NCBI GenBank assembly: GCA_028275145.1 | Contig: JAQCNG010000301.1 | Location: 1 to 6,434, forward strand | Length of the DNA stretch: 6,434 bases | Direction of reading: 5' to 3' | Source: Halovenus sp. | GTDB lineage: Archaea; Halobacteriota; Halobacteria; Halobacteriales; Haloarculaceae | Shown: positions 1-5,907 of the stretch, one piece after another | How the letters are laid out: each line of letters opens with the position of its first letter | Numbering within the stretch: position 1 is the first letter of the stretch | Made by a program: the position numbers and the translations under genes | The notes under the pieces: generated by a model | What the model was told of the DNA's origin: nothing | The model's input: the letters and a program-made list of their open reading frames with translations, nothing else | Database searches by the model: none

Positions 1-41
1 CCGGCGGTGGGTTTTTGACCGCTCAGCGACTAACTGTCGTG

Positions 42-230
42 ATGAGTGGAGAACTCGTCACACGCCTGCTCATGGGGTTCTATCCGGCGCCGCTGCTGTT
101 TCTGGTGGGGTTCGCACTGGTCCACCTCCACGTGCGATTCCTCGCGGCCCGCGGGGGGGAGAGTCGCTATCCGGAGGCCATCCAGCGCGTGGTCGAGAAG
201 TACAGACAGGAGAAGTACGGGGGTGAGTGA
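42..230 (+). CDS. Small single-pass membrane protein, unknown function
   Basis: I do not recognise this 62-residue protein. Seen in the sequence: a hydrophobic stretch at about residues 9-31 with a Y-P-A-P turn (14-17) and an H-L-H (28-30) near its end, then a polar tail rich in Arg, Lys and Glu that looks helical (about 44-60). The tail carries slightly more basic than acidic residues, which is uncommon in a haloarchaeon. I chose the ATG at 42; a TTG at 15 and a GTG at 39 are in frame, but the T-rich stretch at 12-16 lies where a TATA-like element would sit for a near-leaderless transcript starting close to 42. The next small gene begins three bases after the stop, so the two are probably cotranscribed. 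A role as a small accessory subunit of a membrane complex is only a guess. Confidence 0.6.
   Translation: MSGELVTRLLMGFYPAPLLFLVGFALVHLHVRFLAARGGESRYPEAIQRVVEKYRQEKYGGE
219..226 (+). promoter_or_regulatory. Ribosome-binding site for the second small gene
   Basis: GGGGGTGA ends seven bases before the GTG at 234 and matches the haloarchaeal Shine-Dalgarno type GGAGGTGA. It lies inside the end of the preceding gene and supports the GTG start. The same motif with the same spacing precedes livM. Confidence 0.6.
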
Positions 231-233
231 CCG

Positions 234-455
234 GTGGAGTTCGTCGTCGTGGCCGTGGTGGTCACGGTGAATCTCGCCGCGGTGGCCGCCGGTTACTACG
301 TCGGTCTGGGTCACATCGGTCGGATGGCCGACATCGACGAGGACTCCCAGGAGGTCCCGTTCCCGCCGGATTTCGGGGCCCGGGAGAGCGAGCGACTCGG
401 CCCGCTCTCGGCGGAGGATATCGACGACATCGACGAGTGGGAGCGCCGGGAGTGA
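234..455 (+). CDS. Small acidic membrane-anchored protein, unknown function
   Basis: This 73-residue protein is not one I recognise. It opens directly with a hydrophobic segment (about residues 2-25, V-V-V-A-V-V-V then A-A-V-A-A-G-Y-Y-V-G), followed by a roughly 48-residue, very acidic tail: a D-I-D-E-D cluster near 33-37, a proline patch P-F-P-P-D near 42-46, and a C-terminal D-I-D-D-I-D-E-W-E-R-R-E end. The tail has about 16 acidic against 5 basic residues. The GTG start at 234 is supported by the ribosome-binding site and by a translation that begins at the membrane segment. The gene follows its small neighbour with a three-base gap, so the two probably form an operon. The contrast between its acidic tail and the more basic tail of the neighbour suggests, without proof, that the two proteins pair. 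Confidence 0.6.
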   Translation: MEFVVVAVVVTVNLAAVAAGYYVGLGHIGRMADIDEDSQEVPFPPDFGARESERLGPLSAEDIDDIDEWERRE

Positions 456-467
456 CCCCGGACGCAG

Positions 468-480
468 GAACTTTTTTCCA
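468..480 (+). promoter_or_regulatory. Candidate promoter of the liv operon (T-rich TATA-like element)
   Basis: A run of six T (472-477) within GAACTTTTTTCC is centred about 24 bases before the livH ATG at 498. This is about the spacing expected for a TATA box of a leaderless archaeal transcript, and no Shine-Dalgarno motif precedes livH, as leaderless genes show. The run also follows the previous stop codon (453-455) by 17 bases, so it could equally be a U-rich terminator of the small gene pair, or serve as both. Confidence 0.4.
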
Positions 481-497
481 CCGGTGTCCTGTATACC

Positions 498-1604
498 ATG
501 GATATGTCCACGCGCGAGGAGTCAGGGGGTGTGCTGTCGTCGGTGGAGCTGAACCCACTGGCGGTGGTGCTCGGATCACTGGCGGTGCTCCTGTTTGCCG
601 ACCTGGGGCGACGCCTCGTGACCGGCAAACTCCCCGTGAGCACGCTGGCTACGTTTCTCTGGGAAGGGGTGGTGTTCGGGATGGCAATCGGTCTCGCGGG
701 CATCGGGCTGGCGATGACCTACAGCATCCTGCAGTTCGCGAACTTCGCACACGGCGACTACATCACCGCCGGCGCCTTTACCGGTTGGCTGGCGGCGTTC
801 GTCGTCGCGGGGCTCGGCTCGTTCGGACTCAGCGGGCTCGTGCTGGTTTCGGACACCGTCCCGACAGGCGAGCTGGGAATCAACGTGTTCGCGACACCGC
901 TCGCAGTCCTGGTGGGACTCGCGGTTGCGAGCGCGAGCAGCGCCGGACTCGCGCTCGCACTCGACCGTGTCGTGTTCAAACCGATGCGCGGGGCCCGGGG
1001 TATCTCACTGCTCATCGCGAGTGTCGGGGTCGCCCTCGCACTGCGCCACGCACTCATCGTCCTGTTCACCGGGTCGACCCGGAGTCTGACGACTGACGTG
1101 CCGGGTCAGACGGTCGCAATCGGTGACGGGTCGGTCACGGTGGGTGCTCACGAGGTGACACTCGTCGTCGTCGCCGGCGCGCTCATGCTGTCGACACACC
1201 TGCTGTTGCGCTACACGAAACTCGGAACCGCGATGCGGGCGATGGCCGACAACGAGGACCTCGCACTGGTGACGGGCATCCCCACCGAGCGGGTCGTCCG
1301 CACGACCTGGCTGGTCGGCGGGGCGCTGACCGGTGCGGCCGGCTTTCTCATCGCCCTGGAGTCGGGCAGCATGGACCCCACCTTCGGCTGGGACCTGCTC
1401 TTGCTCGTCTTCTCGGCGGTCATCCTCGGCGGTATCGGCTCGGTCTACGGGGCCATCGTCGGGGGTATCATCATCGGTATCACCAGGAACCTCTCGCTGG
1501 TCTGGCTCCCGAGCGAACTCGTGCTGGTCGGGGCCTTCGGGGTGCTCATCTTCATGCTACTGGTGCGGCCACAGGGCCTGGTCGGGGGGGTGAAAACCGT
1601 ATGA
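498..1604 (+). CDS. livH: Branched-chain amino acid ABC transporter permease LivH
   Basis: This is one of the two membrane subunits that form the translocation channel of a LivHMGF-type importer, working with LivM in the cell membrane. At 368 residues it is longer than the roughly 300 usual for LivH. The family's N-terminal block appears at about residues 58-95, with Q-F-A-N-F-A-H-G-D-Y (79-88), the LivH form of L-N-F-A-H-G-x-F. The cytoplasmic loop that docks on an ATPase is seen at about 244-270 (A-M-R-A-M-A-D-N-E-D-L-A), and G-G-I-G-S-V-Y-G-A-I-V-G-G (311-323) is the other conserved stretch. The protein ends in the expected R-P-Q-G-L (357-361). The first 50 residues are additional and hold an extra hydrophobic segment (about 20-35). 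The ATG at 498 fits a leaderless start; another in-frame ATG lies at 504. The stop overlaps the livM start by four bases. The substrate (branched-chain or related amino acid, amide or urea) is not settled by the permease. Confidence 0.93.
   Translation: MDMSTREESGGVLSSVELNPLAVVLGSLAVLLFADLGRRLVTGKLPVSTLATFLWEGVVFGMAIGLAGIGLAMTYSILQFANFAHGDYITAGAFTGWLAAFVVAGLGSFGLSGLVLVSDTVPTGELGINVFATPLAVLVGLAVASASSAGLALALDRVVFKPMRGARGISLLIASVGVALALRHALIVLFTGSTRSLTTDVPGQTVAIGDGSVTVGAHEVTLVVVAGALMLSTHLLLRYTKLGTAMRAMADNEDLALVTGIPTERVVRTTWLVGGALTGAAGFLIALESGSMDPTFGWDLLLLVFSAVILGGIGSVYGAIVGGIIIGITRNLSLVWLPSELVLVGAFGVLIFMLLVRPQGLVGGVKTV
1587..1593 (+). promoter_or_regulatory. Ribosome-binding site for livM
   Basis: GGGGTGA, at the end of a run of seven G in the last codons of livH, ends seven bases before the ATG at 1601. 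It fits the haloarchaeal 16S tail and supports the overlapping start. Confidence 0.65.
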
Positions 1605-2974
1605 CCCCCGCTCCGCTCGGGCAACTGCTCGGGGCCCTGCGGGCGCGACTCGACGCCGTCCGCGGGGTGGTCGGCAACCGGCAGGTAACGGACGGTGGCA
1701 CCGTCCAGCGGACGACCAGCGACCTCCGGTTCGTCGCCGGACTGGCCCTCGGCCTGTACGTTCTCTTTCTGGTGCTGTCACTGCTGGGCGGGTTCCAGAG
1801 CGCGGAGGCGGTCACCAGTCGACTCCAGTCGGTCACGCTGCTGGCGCTGGTGTACGTGATGCTGACGCTGGCGCTCAACCTCCAGTGGGGGTACGCCGGC
1901 CTCCTCAACCTCGGCGTGGCGGGGTTTGCGGCAGTCGGTGTCTACACGATGGCACTCCTGAGTCTCCCGGCCGACGGACTCGGACTGGGACTGCCGCTCC
2001 CGGTCGGGATACTCGGGGGGTTTCTGGCGGCGACGCTGCTTGGCGCGCTCGCGGCGCTCCCGGCCATCCGACTCAGGGCGGACTATCTGGCTATCGTGAC
2101 ACTCGCGTTCAGCGAGATTATCCGACTGCTGATCCGCTCGCAACCGGCCTCCGAGTTCACGATTGCCGGCCAACGACTCGGCACCGGCGGAACCGACTCG
2201 CTGGACCTGCCACCCAATCCGGTCAAGTCGCTGCTGTACGAGAACCCCGACCAGGGGGCGTTCGTCGCGGTGGAGAACCCGACGGTCATCGGTGACCGCC
2301 TGTTCACCGCGGGCGAGGCGGTCGGTTTCGGCCCCTCACTGGTCGAGCGGGTCGTCTACGCAGTGCTCATGCTCGCCGTGGCGCTGCTGTTTTACTGGCT
2401 ACTCGTCCGGGTGGGTAACTCCCCGTTCGGGCGCGTGCTGAAGGCGATTCGCGAGGACGAACTCGTCGCCAGTTCGCTCGGCAAGGACACCCGGCGGTTC
2501 AAGATCATCGCGTTCGCGGTCGGCTGTGGTCTGATGGCACTCACCGGGATGCTCTGGCAGATGGAGGGCGGTGGGTCGACCGCTCCCACCACGTTCGAGC
2601 CCGAACTCACCTTCTTCGTGTTCGTCGCACTCATCCTCGGCGGCTCCGGGTCGAACACGGGCAGCGTCGTCGGCGGTATCGTCTTCGTGGCAGTGCTGCT
2701 CGAGGCGCCGAGTTTCATCCAGCGTATCGTGGACACCCAGTTCGGCGTCCCGTCGGCACCGGAGACGCTGTTCGACGCCTTCACCGGGGTCGACCCGTTT
2801 CTGGGCTACTTTCTCTCGGATACCAACATCTCCGCGCTCCGGTTTATCGTACTCGGGGCCGTGCTGGTCTACCTGATGCACAACCGACCGGAGGGTATCT
2901 TCGGCGGCCGGACGGAGATTGCGTCGCCGATTGACCTGTCCGACCGGTCCGGAACGGAGGGCGACGAGTCATGA
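1601..2974 (+). CDS. livM: Branched-chain amino acid ABC transporter permease LivM
   Basis: This is the second channel-forming membrane subunit, partner of LivH. It has 457 residues, a little longer than the 425 of E. coli LivM. Family marks in order: L-N-L-Q-W-G-Y-A-G-L-L-N-L-G (92-105), L-P-A-I-R-L-R-A-D-Y-L-A-I-V-T-L (153-168), the ATPase-docking loop at about 272-303 (N-S-P-F-G-R-V-L-K-A-I-R-E-D-E, then S-S-L-G-K-D), L-I-L-G-G-S-G-S-N-T-G-S-V-V-G-G (344-359), and the closing R-P-E-G-I-F-G (429-435). About 40 polar residues precede the first membrane helix (43-63). Two longer hydrophilic insertions, about 183-247 and 380-411, lie between membrane segments. The start overlaps livH by ATGA and the end overlaps livG by ATGA, so translation is probably coupled in both directions. 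Assignment to the LivM family is secure; the transported compound is inferred. Confidence 0.93.
   Translation: MTPAPLGQLLGALRARLDAVRGVVGNRQVTDGGTVQRTTSDLRFVAGLALGLYVLFLVLSLLGGFQSAEAVTSRLQSVTLLALVYVMLTLALNLQWGYAGLLNLGVAGFAAVGVYTMALLSLPADGLGLGLPLPVGILGGFLAATLLGALAALPAIRLRADYLAIVTLAFSEIIRLLIRSQPASEFTIAGQRLGTGGTDSLDLPPNPVKSLLYENPDQGAFVAVENPTVIGDRLFTAGEAVGFGPSLVERVVYAVLMLAVALLFYWLLVRVGNSPFGRVLKAIREDELVASSLGKDTRRFKIIAFAVGCGLMALTGMLWQMEGGGSTAPTTFEPELTFFVFVALILGGSGSNTGSVVGGIVFVAVLLEAPSFIQRIVDTQFGVPSAPETLFDAFTGVDPFLGYFLSDTNISALRFIVLGAVLVYLMHNRPEGIFGGRTEIASPIDLSDRSGTEGDES
2956..2960 (+). promoter_or_regulatory. Ribosome-binding site for livG
   Basis: GGAGG inside the last codons of livM ends ten bases before the ATG at 2971. 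It supports the overlapping start, which adds an acidic extension to LivG. Confidence 0.5.
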
Positions 2975-3837
2975 GCGACAGCCGGCAGGTGGGAGCCGAC
3001 CCAGACGGGCAGGCCGACGCGGAGTCGAACACCGACGAGACCGGGAACCGGCGGACCGCCGGGGAGACGATTCTCGCGGCCGAGGGCCTCCGGAAGTCGT
3101 TTGGCGGTATCACAGCGGTCGACGGGGTGGAGTTCGAGGTGGAGCGGGGGACCATCACCGGCCTCATCGGACCGAATGGGGCGGGCAAGTCGACGACGTT
3201 CAACCTCCTCACGGGGGTACACACACCGGACAGCGGTCGGGTCCGGTTCGACGGAACGGATATCACGGGCTGGCAGCCCGACAGAATCGCCCGGCAGGGG
3301 CTGGTCCGGTCGTTCCAGATTGCCCGCGAACTCGAGGATATGACCGTCATGGAGAACGTGATGCTCGCCCCGCCCGACCAGTTCGGCGAGGGGTTCTGGG
3401 CGTCGGTGTTGCCCGGATTCCGGGGGCGGGTCGCCCGCCAGGAGGCGGAACTCCGGGAGCGGGCCTGGGAGACACTGGCGTTTTTCGAACTCGACGACCT
3501 CGCCAACGAGCGGGCGGGTTCGCTCTCGGGGGGGCAGCGCAAACTGCTGGAGATGGCCCGCGTGCTGATGACCGACCCCGAGATGATACTGCTCGACGAG
3601 CCGATGGCCGGGGTCAACCCCACTCTGGAGGAGAAACTGCTCGACCGCCTCCACGAACTCCAGGAGCGTGGCTACACGTTCTTGCTCGTCGAACACGACA
3701 TGGATGTCGTGATGAACCACTGTGACCCGATTGTCGTGCTCCACCAGGGGCAGGTGCTCGCGGAGGGTGGGCCACAGCTCGTCAGAAACGACGAGCGTGT
3801 CCTCGAGGCGTACCTCGGGGGGACGGTGGAGTCGTGA
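2971..3837 (+). CDS. livG: Branched-chain amino acid ABC transporter ATPase LivG
   Basis: This cytoplasmic ATPase powers the LivH-LivM channel together with LivF. The 288 residues carry every ABC motif: Walker A G-P-N-G-A-G-K-S-T (67-75), Q-loop glutamine at 116 in S-F-Q-I-A-R-E-L, signature L-S-G-G-Q (185-189), Walker B M-I-L-L-D-E-P (205-211) with the catalytic Glu at 210, D-loop A-G-V-N-P (213-217), and the switch His at 242 in V-E-H-D-M-D-V-V-M. The A-G-V-N-P and V-E-H-D-M forms are typical of LivG and separate it from LivF. The first 33 residues are a polar, acidic tail ahead of the ABC domain, absent from most bacterial LivG proteins. An ATG start at 2971 overlapping the livM stop is preferred, but no in-frame start closer to the domain is obvious. 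The gene overlaps livF by GTGA. Confidence 0.94.
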   Translation: MSDSRQVGADPDGQADAESNTDETGNRRTAGETILAAEGLRKSFGGITAVDGVEFEVERGTITGLIGPNGAGKSTTFNLLTGVHTPDSGRVRFDGTDITGWQPDRIARQGLVRSFQIARELEDMTVMENVMLAPPDQFGEGFWASVLPGFRGRVARQEAELRERAWETLAFFELDDLANERAGSLSGGQRKLLEMARVLMTDPEMILLDEPMAGVNPTLEEKLLDRLHELQERGYTFLLVEHDMDVVMNHCDPIVVLHQGQVLAEGGPQLVRNDERVLEAYLGGTVES

Positions 3838-4538
3838 GCCTGCTCGCCATCGAGGGGCTCGACGCCGGCTACGGCGACCTGCAGGTGCTCTCCGATGTCG
3901 ACATGGCCGTGGGCAGCGAGGAGTACATCGCAATCGTCGGCCCGAACGGGGCGGGCAAGTCGACGGTGATGCGGACCGTGTTCGGACTCGCCGACCACAT
4001 GGACGGCGAGATACGGTTCGACGGCGAGGGGATACACGGACTCCGGCCCGACCAGGTGATCACCCGCGGGCTGAACTACGTGCCCCAGTCGGACAACGTC
4101 TTTCCGGGGCTGACCGTCCGCGAGAACCTGGAGATGGGGGCGTACATCCTCGACGAACTCCCCGAGGACCGCCTGGAGAGCGTCTACGACCGGTTTCCAA
4201 TCCTGTACGAGCGGGTCGACCAGGCCGCGGGCTCGCTCTCGGGGGGCCAACAGCAGATGCTCGCCATGGGACGGGCGCTGATGCTCGACCCCGACCTGCT
4301 GTTGCTCGACGAGCCAAGCGCCGGGCTTGCCCCCGACCTCGTCGCGGAGACACTCGACCGGGTCGACCGCATCAACGACGCCGGCACCGCGGTGCTCATT
4401 GTCGAACAGAACGCGAAAGAGGCGCTCCGTCGGTGTGACCGGGGGTACGTGCTCGTCGACGGGGGCAATCGCTACGAGGACACCGGCGACGCACTGCTCA
4501 CGAATCAACAGGTCCGCGAGGACTTCCTGGGTGGGTGA
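3834..4538 (+). CDS. livF: Branched-chain amino acid ABC transporter ATPase LivF
   Basis: This is the second ATPase of the importer, expected to pair with LivG on the inner face of the membrane. At 234 residues it has normal LivF length. Motifs: Walker A G-P-N-G-A-G-K-S-T (36-44), Q-loop glutamine at 85 in Y-V-P-Q, signature L-S-G-G-Q (135-139), Walker B L-L-L-L-D-E-P (155-161) with Glu at 160, D-loop A-G-L-A-P (163-167). The switch position reads V-E-Q-N (190-193), so Gln-192 stands where LivG has His; this substitution is characteristic of LivF and is not damage. The GTG start overlaps the livG stop by four bases; the nearest G-rich sequence (GGTGG, 3825-3829) is only four bases from the start, so translation probably depends on coupling. 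It is the last gene of the operon and meets the binding-protein gene tail to tail. Confidence 0.94.
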   Translation: MSLLAIEGLDAGYGDLQVLSDVDMAVGSEEYIAIVGPNGAGKSTVMRTVFGLADHMDGEIRFDGEGIHGLRPDQVITRGLNYVPQSDNVFPGLTVRENLEMGAYILDELPEDRLESVYDRFPILYERVDQAAGSLSGGQQQMLAMGRALMLDPDLLLLDEPSAGLAPDLVAETLDRVDRINDAGTAVLIVEQNAKEALRRCDRGYVLVDGGNRYEDTGDALLTNQQVREDFLGG

Positions 4539-4574
4539 GTCCCGCAGGCGTCGGGGTCCTGTCGCACCCGGCAG

Positions 4575-5834
4575 TCAGCCCGAGATAACCTCGATTGTCT
4601 GAAGTGTCGGCCCGTCGTCACCGCTGCCCCACTCGTAGTACTCGTAGACCGGGGTGGCGACGCTGCCGTTCTCGTTGAACTCGAGCGGCCGGGAGACGCC
4701 GCTGTAGACGATGTCGTCACCGTTGGCGGCCATGTCGATACCCTCGACGAGGTTCGCCGCGGACACGTCCGCGCCGTCGCCAGCGGTGACCTCGGGAATC
4801 GCCGCCCCGATATCGGCCGGGTCGTCGCTGTCGGCGGCGACACGCGCCAGCGAGAGCACCGCCGCGGCGTCGTAGGACTCGCGCACGAAGATGCCGTCAG
4901 TATCCTCGCCGACCTGGTCGAGGTACGCATCCAGCCCGGTTGAGACGTCGTCGCTGATGCCGGGGCCGGTGCCCGTGACGTTCGAGAACGTCTCCACGTC
5001 CACGCCGGAGTTGGTCGGGAGTTCCGCATCCTGCAGGCCATCGGACACCACAATCGGCAGGTCTGGCTGGTCGAACCCCTCGTAGAAGTCCCGCATCAGG
5101 TTCTGTCCCTCCTCGGTAAAGGCGACGATGTACAGCATATCCGGGTCGGGGGCCAGCGCCGTCTGGAGCTGTGTGGTAAAGGAGTCGTTCGACGGGTCGA
5201 TGGCCAGTTCCTCCTCGACGGTTCCGCCGGCGTCGGAGAAGGCCGCGGCGAACTCGCCGGTCAGACCACGACCGTAGGCGTCGTCGCGGCCGATTGTCGA
5301 GACGGAGTCCGCCCCGATGCGGTCCCGTGCGATGTTCGCCGCGACCTGACCCTGGAACGCATCCGAGGGGGCCGTCCGCCAGGTGAACGTCCCGTCGAGG
5401 TCCTCGTCGAGTGTCTCGTACTCCACGGCGGTGCTCGCCGGTGACATCTGTACCACACCCTCCTCGAGCGTGACGTTGTTCGCGACCGGGATGCTGACAC
5501 CGGAGGCCAGTGCCCCGACGAACATCGGATAGCCCGCGTCCACGATCGCCTGCGCACCGTCCTGTCCCGCATCTGGGTTCGTCTCGGTGTCCTCGAAGCG
5601 GGTGTCGACCGACCAGTCCGTGTCACCCTCGGTTATCTGCTCGACAGCCCCCTCCGCGCCGCTCCGGATTGGCGGCCCGAGCGCCGAGAGCCCGCCGGTC
5701 ACACCCATCAACAGGCCGAGCTGAATTTCGTTACTGCCGCTGTCACCAAGACAGCCAGCGAGTCCGGCAACGCTCGCCGCGCTGGCTGCACCGATTCCCC
5801 GTAGTACGTCTCGTCTTTCGATTCTGTCCTGCAT
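4575..5834 (-). CDS. livJ: Branched-chain amino acid ABC transporter substrate-binding lipoprotein (LivJ type)
   Basis: This is the extracellular receptor that should bind the ligand and hand it to LivH-LivM. The 419-residue protein begins with a Tat lipoprotein signal: twin Arg at 7-8 in E-R-R-D-V-L-R-G, an Ala-rich hydrophobic core, and a lipobox L-A-G-C with Cys at 28. The rest is a periplasmic binding protein type 1 fold: L-G-L-L-M-G-V-T-G (39-47), G-A-L-A-S-G-V-S (107-114), M-S-P-A-S-T (130-135), D-D-A-Y-G-R-G (184-190) and S-Y-D-A-A (320-324). The S-G-V-S and S-P-A-S-T loops lie where LivJ binds the ligand's amino and carboxyl groups, which favours an amino acid, but urea- or amide-binding relatives share the fold. 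I chose the ATG at 5834 because it places the Tat motif at the very start; an in-frame ATG at 5873 would add 13 residues and lies upstream of the TATA box. Transcribed separately from the other liv genes. Confidence 0.9.
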   Translation of the reverse strand: MQDRIERRDVLRGIGAASAASVAGLAGCLGDSGSNEIQLGLLMGVTGGLSALGPPIRSGAEGAVEQITEGDTDWSVDTRFEDTETNPDAGQDGAQAIVDAGYPMFVGALASGVSIPVANNVTLEEGVVQMSPASTAVEYETLDEDLDGTFTWRTAPSDAFQGQVAANIARDRIGADSVSTIGRDDAYGRGLTGEFAAAFSDAGGTVEEELAIDPSNDSFTTQLQTALAPDPDMLYIVAFTEEGQNLMRDFYEGFDQPDLPIVVSDGLQDAELPTNSGVDVETFSNVTGTGPGISDDVSTGLDAYLDQVGEDTDGIFVRESYDAAAVLSLARVAADSDDPADIGAAIPEVTAGDGADVSAANLVEGIDMAANGDDIVYSGVSRPLEFNENGSVATPVYEYYEWGSGDDGPTLQTIEVISG

Positions 5835-5855
5835 CTCAGACGTACATTTGGCGAC

Positions 5856-5871
5856 GAGATATATAAATCTC
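5856..5871. promoter_or_regulatory. Possible operator: 16-base palindrome over the TATA box
   Basis: GAGATATATAAATCTC has perfect 5-base arms (GAGAT at 5856-5860 and ATCTC at 5867-5871). The inner TATA (5862-5865) is itself symmetric, so only one base pair of eight breaks the symmetry. It covers the whole TATA box of the binding-protein gene. A protein bound here would block the basal promoter. The central symmetry comes partly from the TATA sequence itself; the GAGAT and ATCTC arms are what point beyond a plain promoter. Confidence 0.4.
5859..5868 (-). promoter_or_regulatory. TATA box of the substrate-binding protein gene
   Basis: Read on the - strand this is ATTTATATAT, the clearest TATA box in the window, centred about 30 bases before the ATG at 5834. 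The predicted transcript would start around 5836-5840 and have a leader of only a few bases; no Shine-Dalgarno motif is seen before the start, which agrees. Confidence 0.7.
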
Positions 5872-5881
5872 AATACCGTTA

Positions 5882-5890
5882 TTTAAAACC
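5882..5890 (-). terminator. Possible T-rich terminator of the helicase gene
   Basis: On the - strand the sequence reads GGTTTTAAA about 18 bases beyond the helicase stop codon. Archaeal transcription ends at short U-rich tracts, and this is the only such tract before the next gene. It is short, and its AT-rich continuation could instead be a second TATA-like element 20 bases upstream of the main one. Confidence 0.3.
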
Positions 5891-5907
5891 TTCGGCGGGG
5901 CTGGCGC

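Noticed and set aside
491..501. Short palindromes GTATAC and CCATGG next to the livH start
   Set aside because: Six-base palindromes are frequent by chance, the two do not form a larger symmetric site, and they sit too close to the start to act as a TATA box.
227..1096. Open frame of 289 codons in another + frame over the second small gene and livH
   Set aside because: Its translation is Gly/Arg-rich and low in complexity, while the livH frame has clear family motifs over the same bases.
2919..3725. Open frame of 268 codons in another + frame over livG
   Set aside because: Arg/Gly/Pro-rich shadow of livG; the real frame has all ABC motifs.
2869..3933. Long antisense open frame (354 codons) opposite livG
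   Set aside because: It lies entirely against livG and the ends of its neighbours, has a His/Arg/Pro-rich composition with no recognisable domain, and is explained by the scarcity of stop codons in GC-rich DNA.
3178..3965. An identical 18-base sequence at 3178-3195 and 3948-3965
   Set aside because: Both copies encode the Walker A motif of LivG and LivF; identity reflects protein conservation and shared codon preference, not a mobile or regulatory repeat.
4381..4410. Loss of the switch histidine in LivF
   Set aside because: Gln in V-E-Q-N is the normal residue in the LivF family, so this is not an inactivating change.
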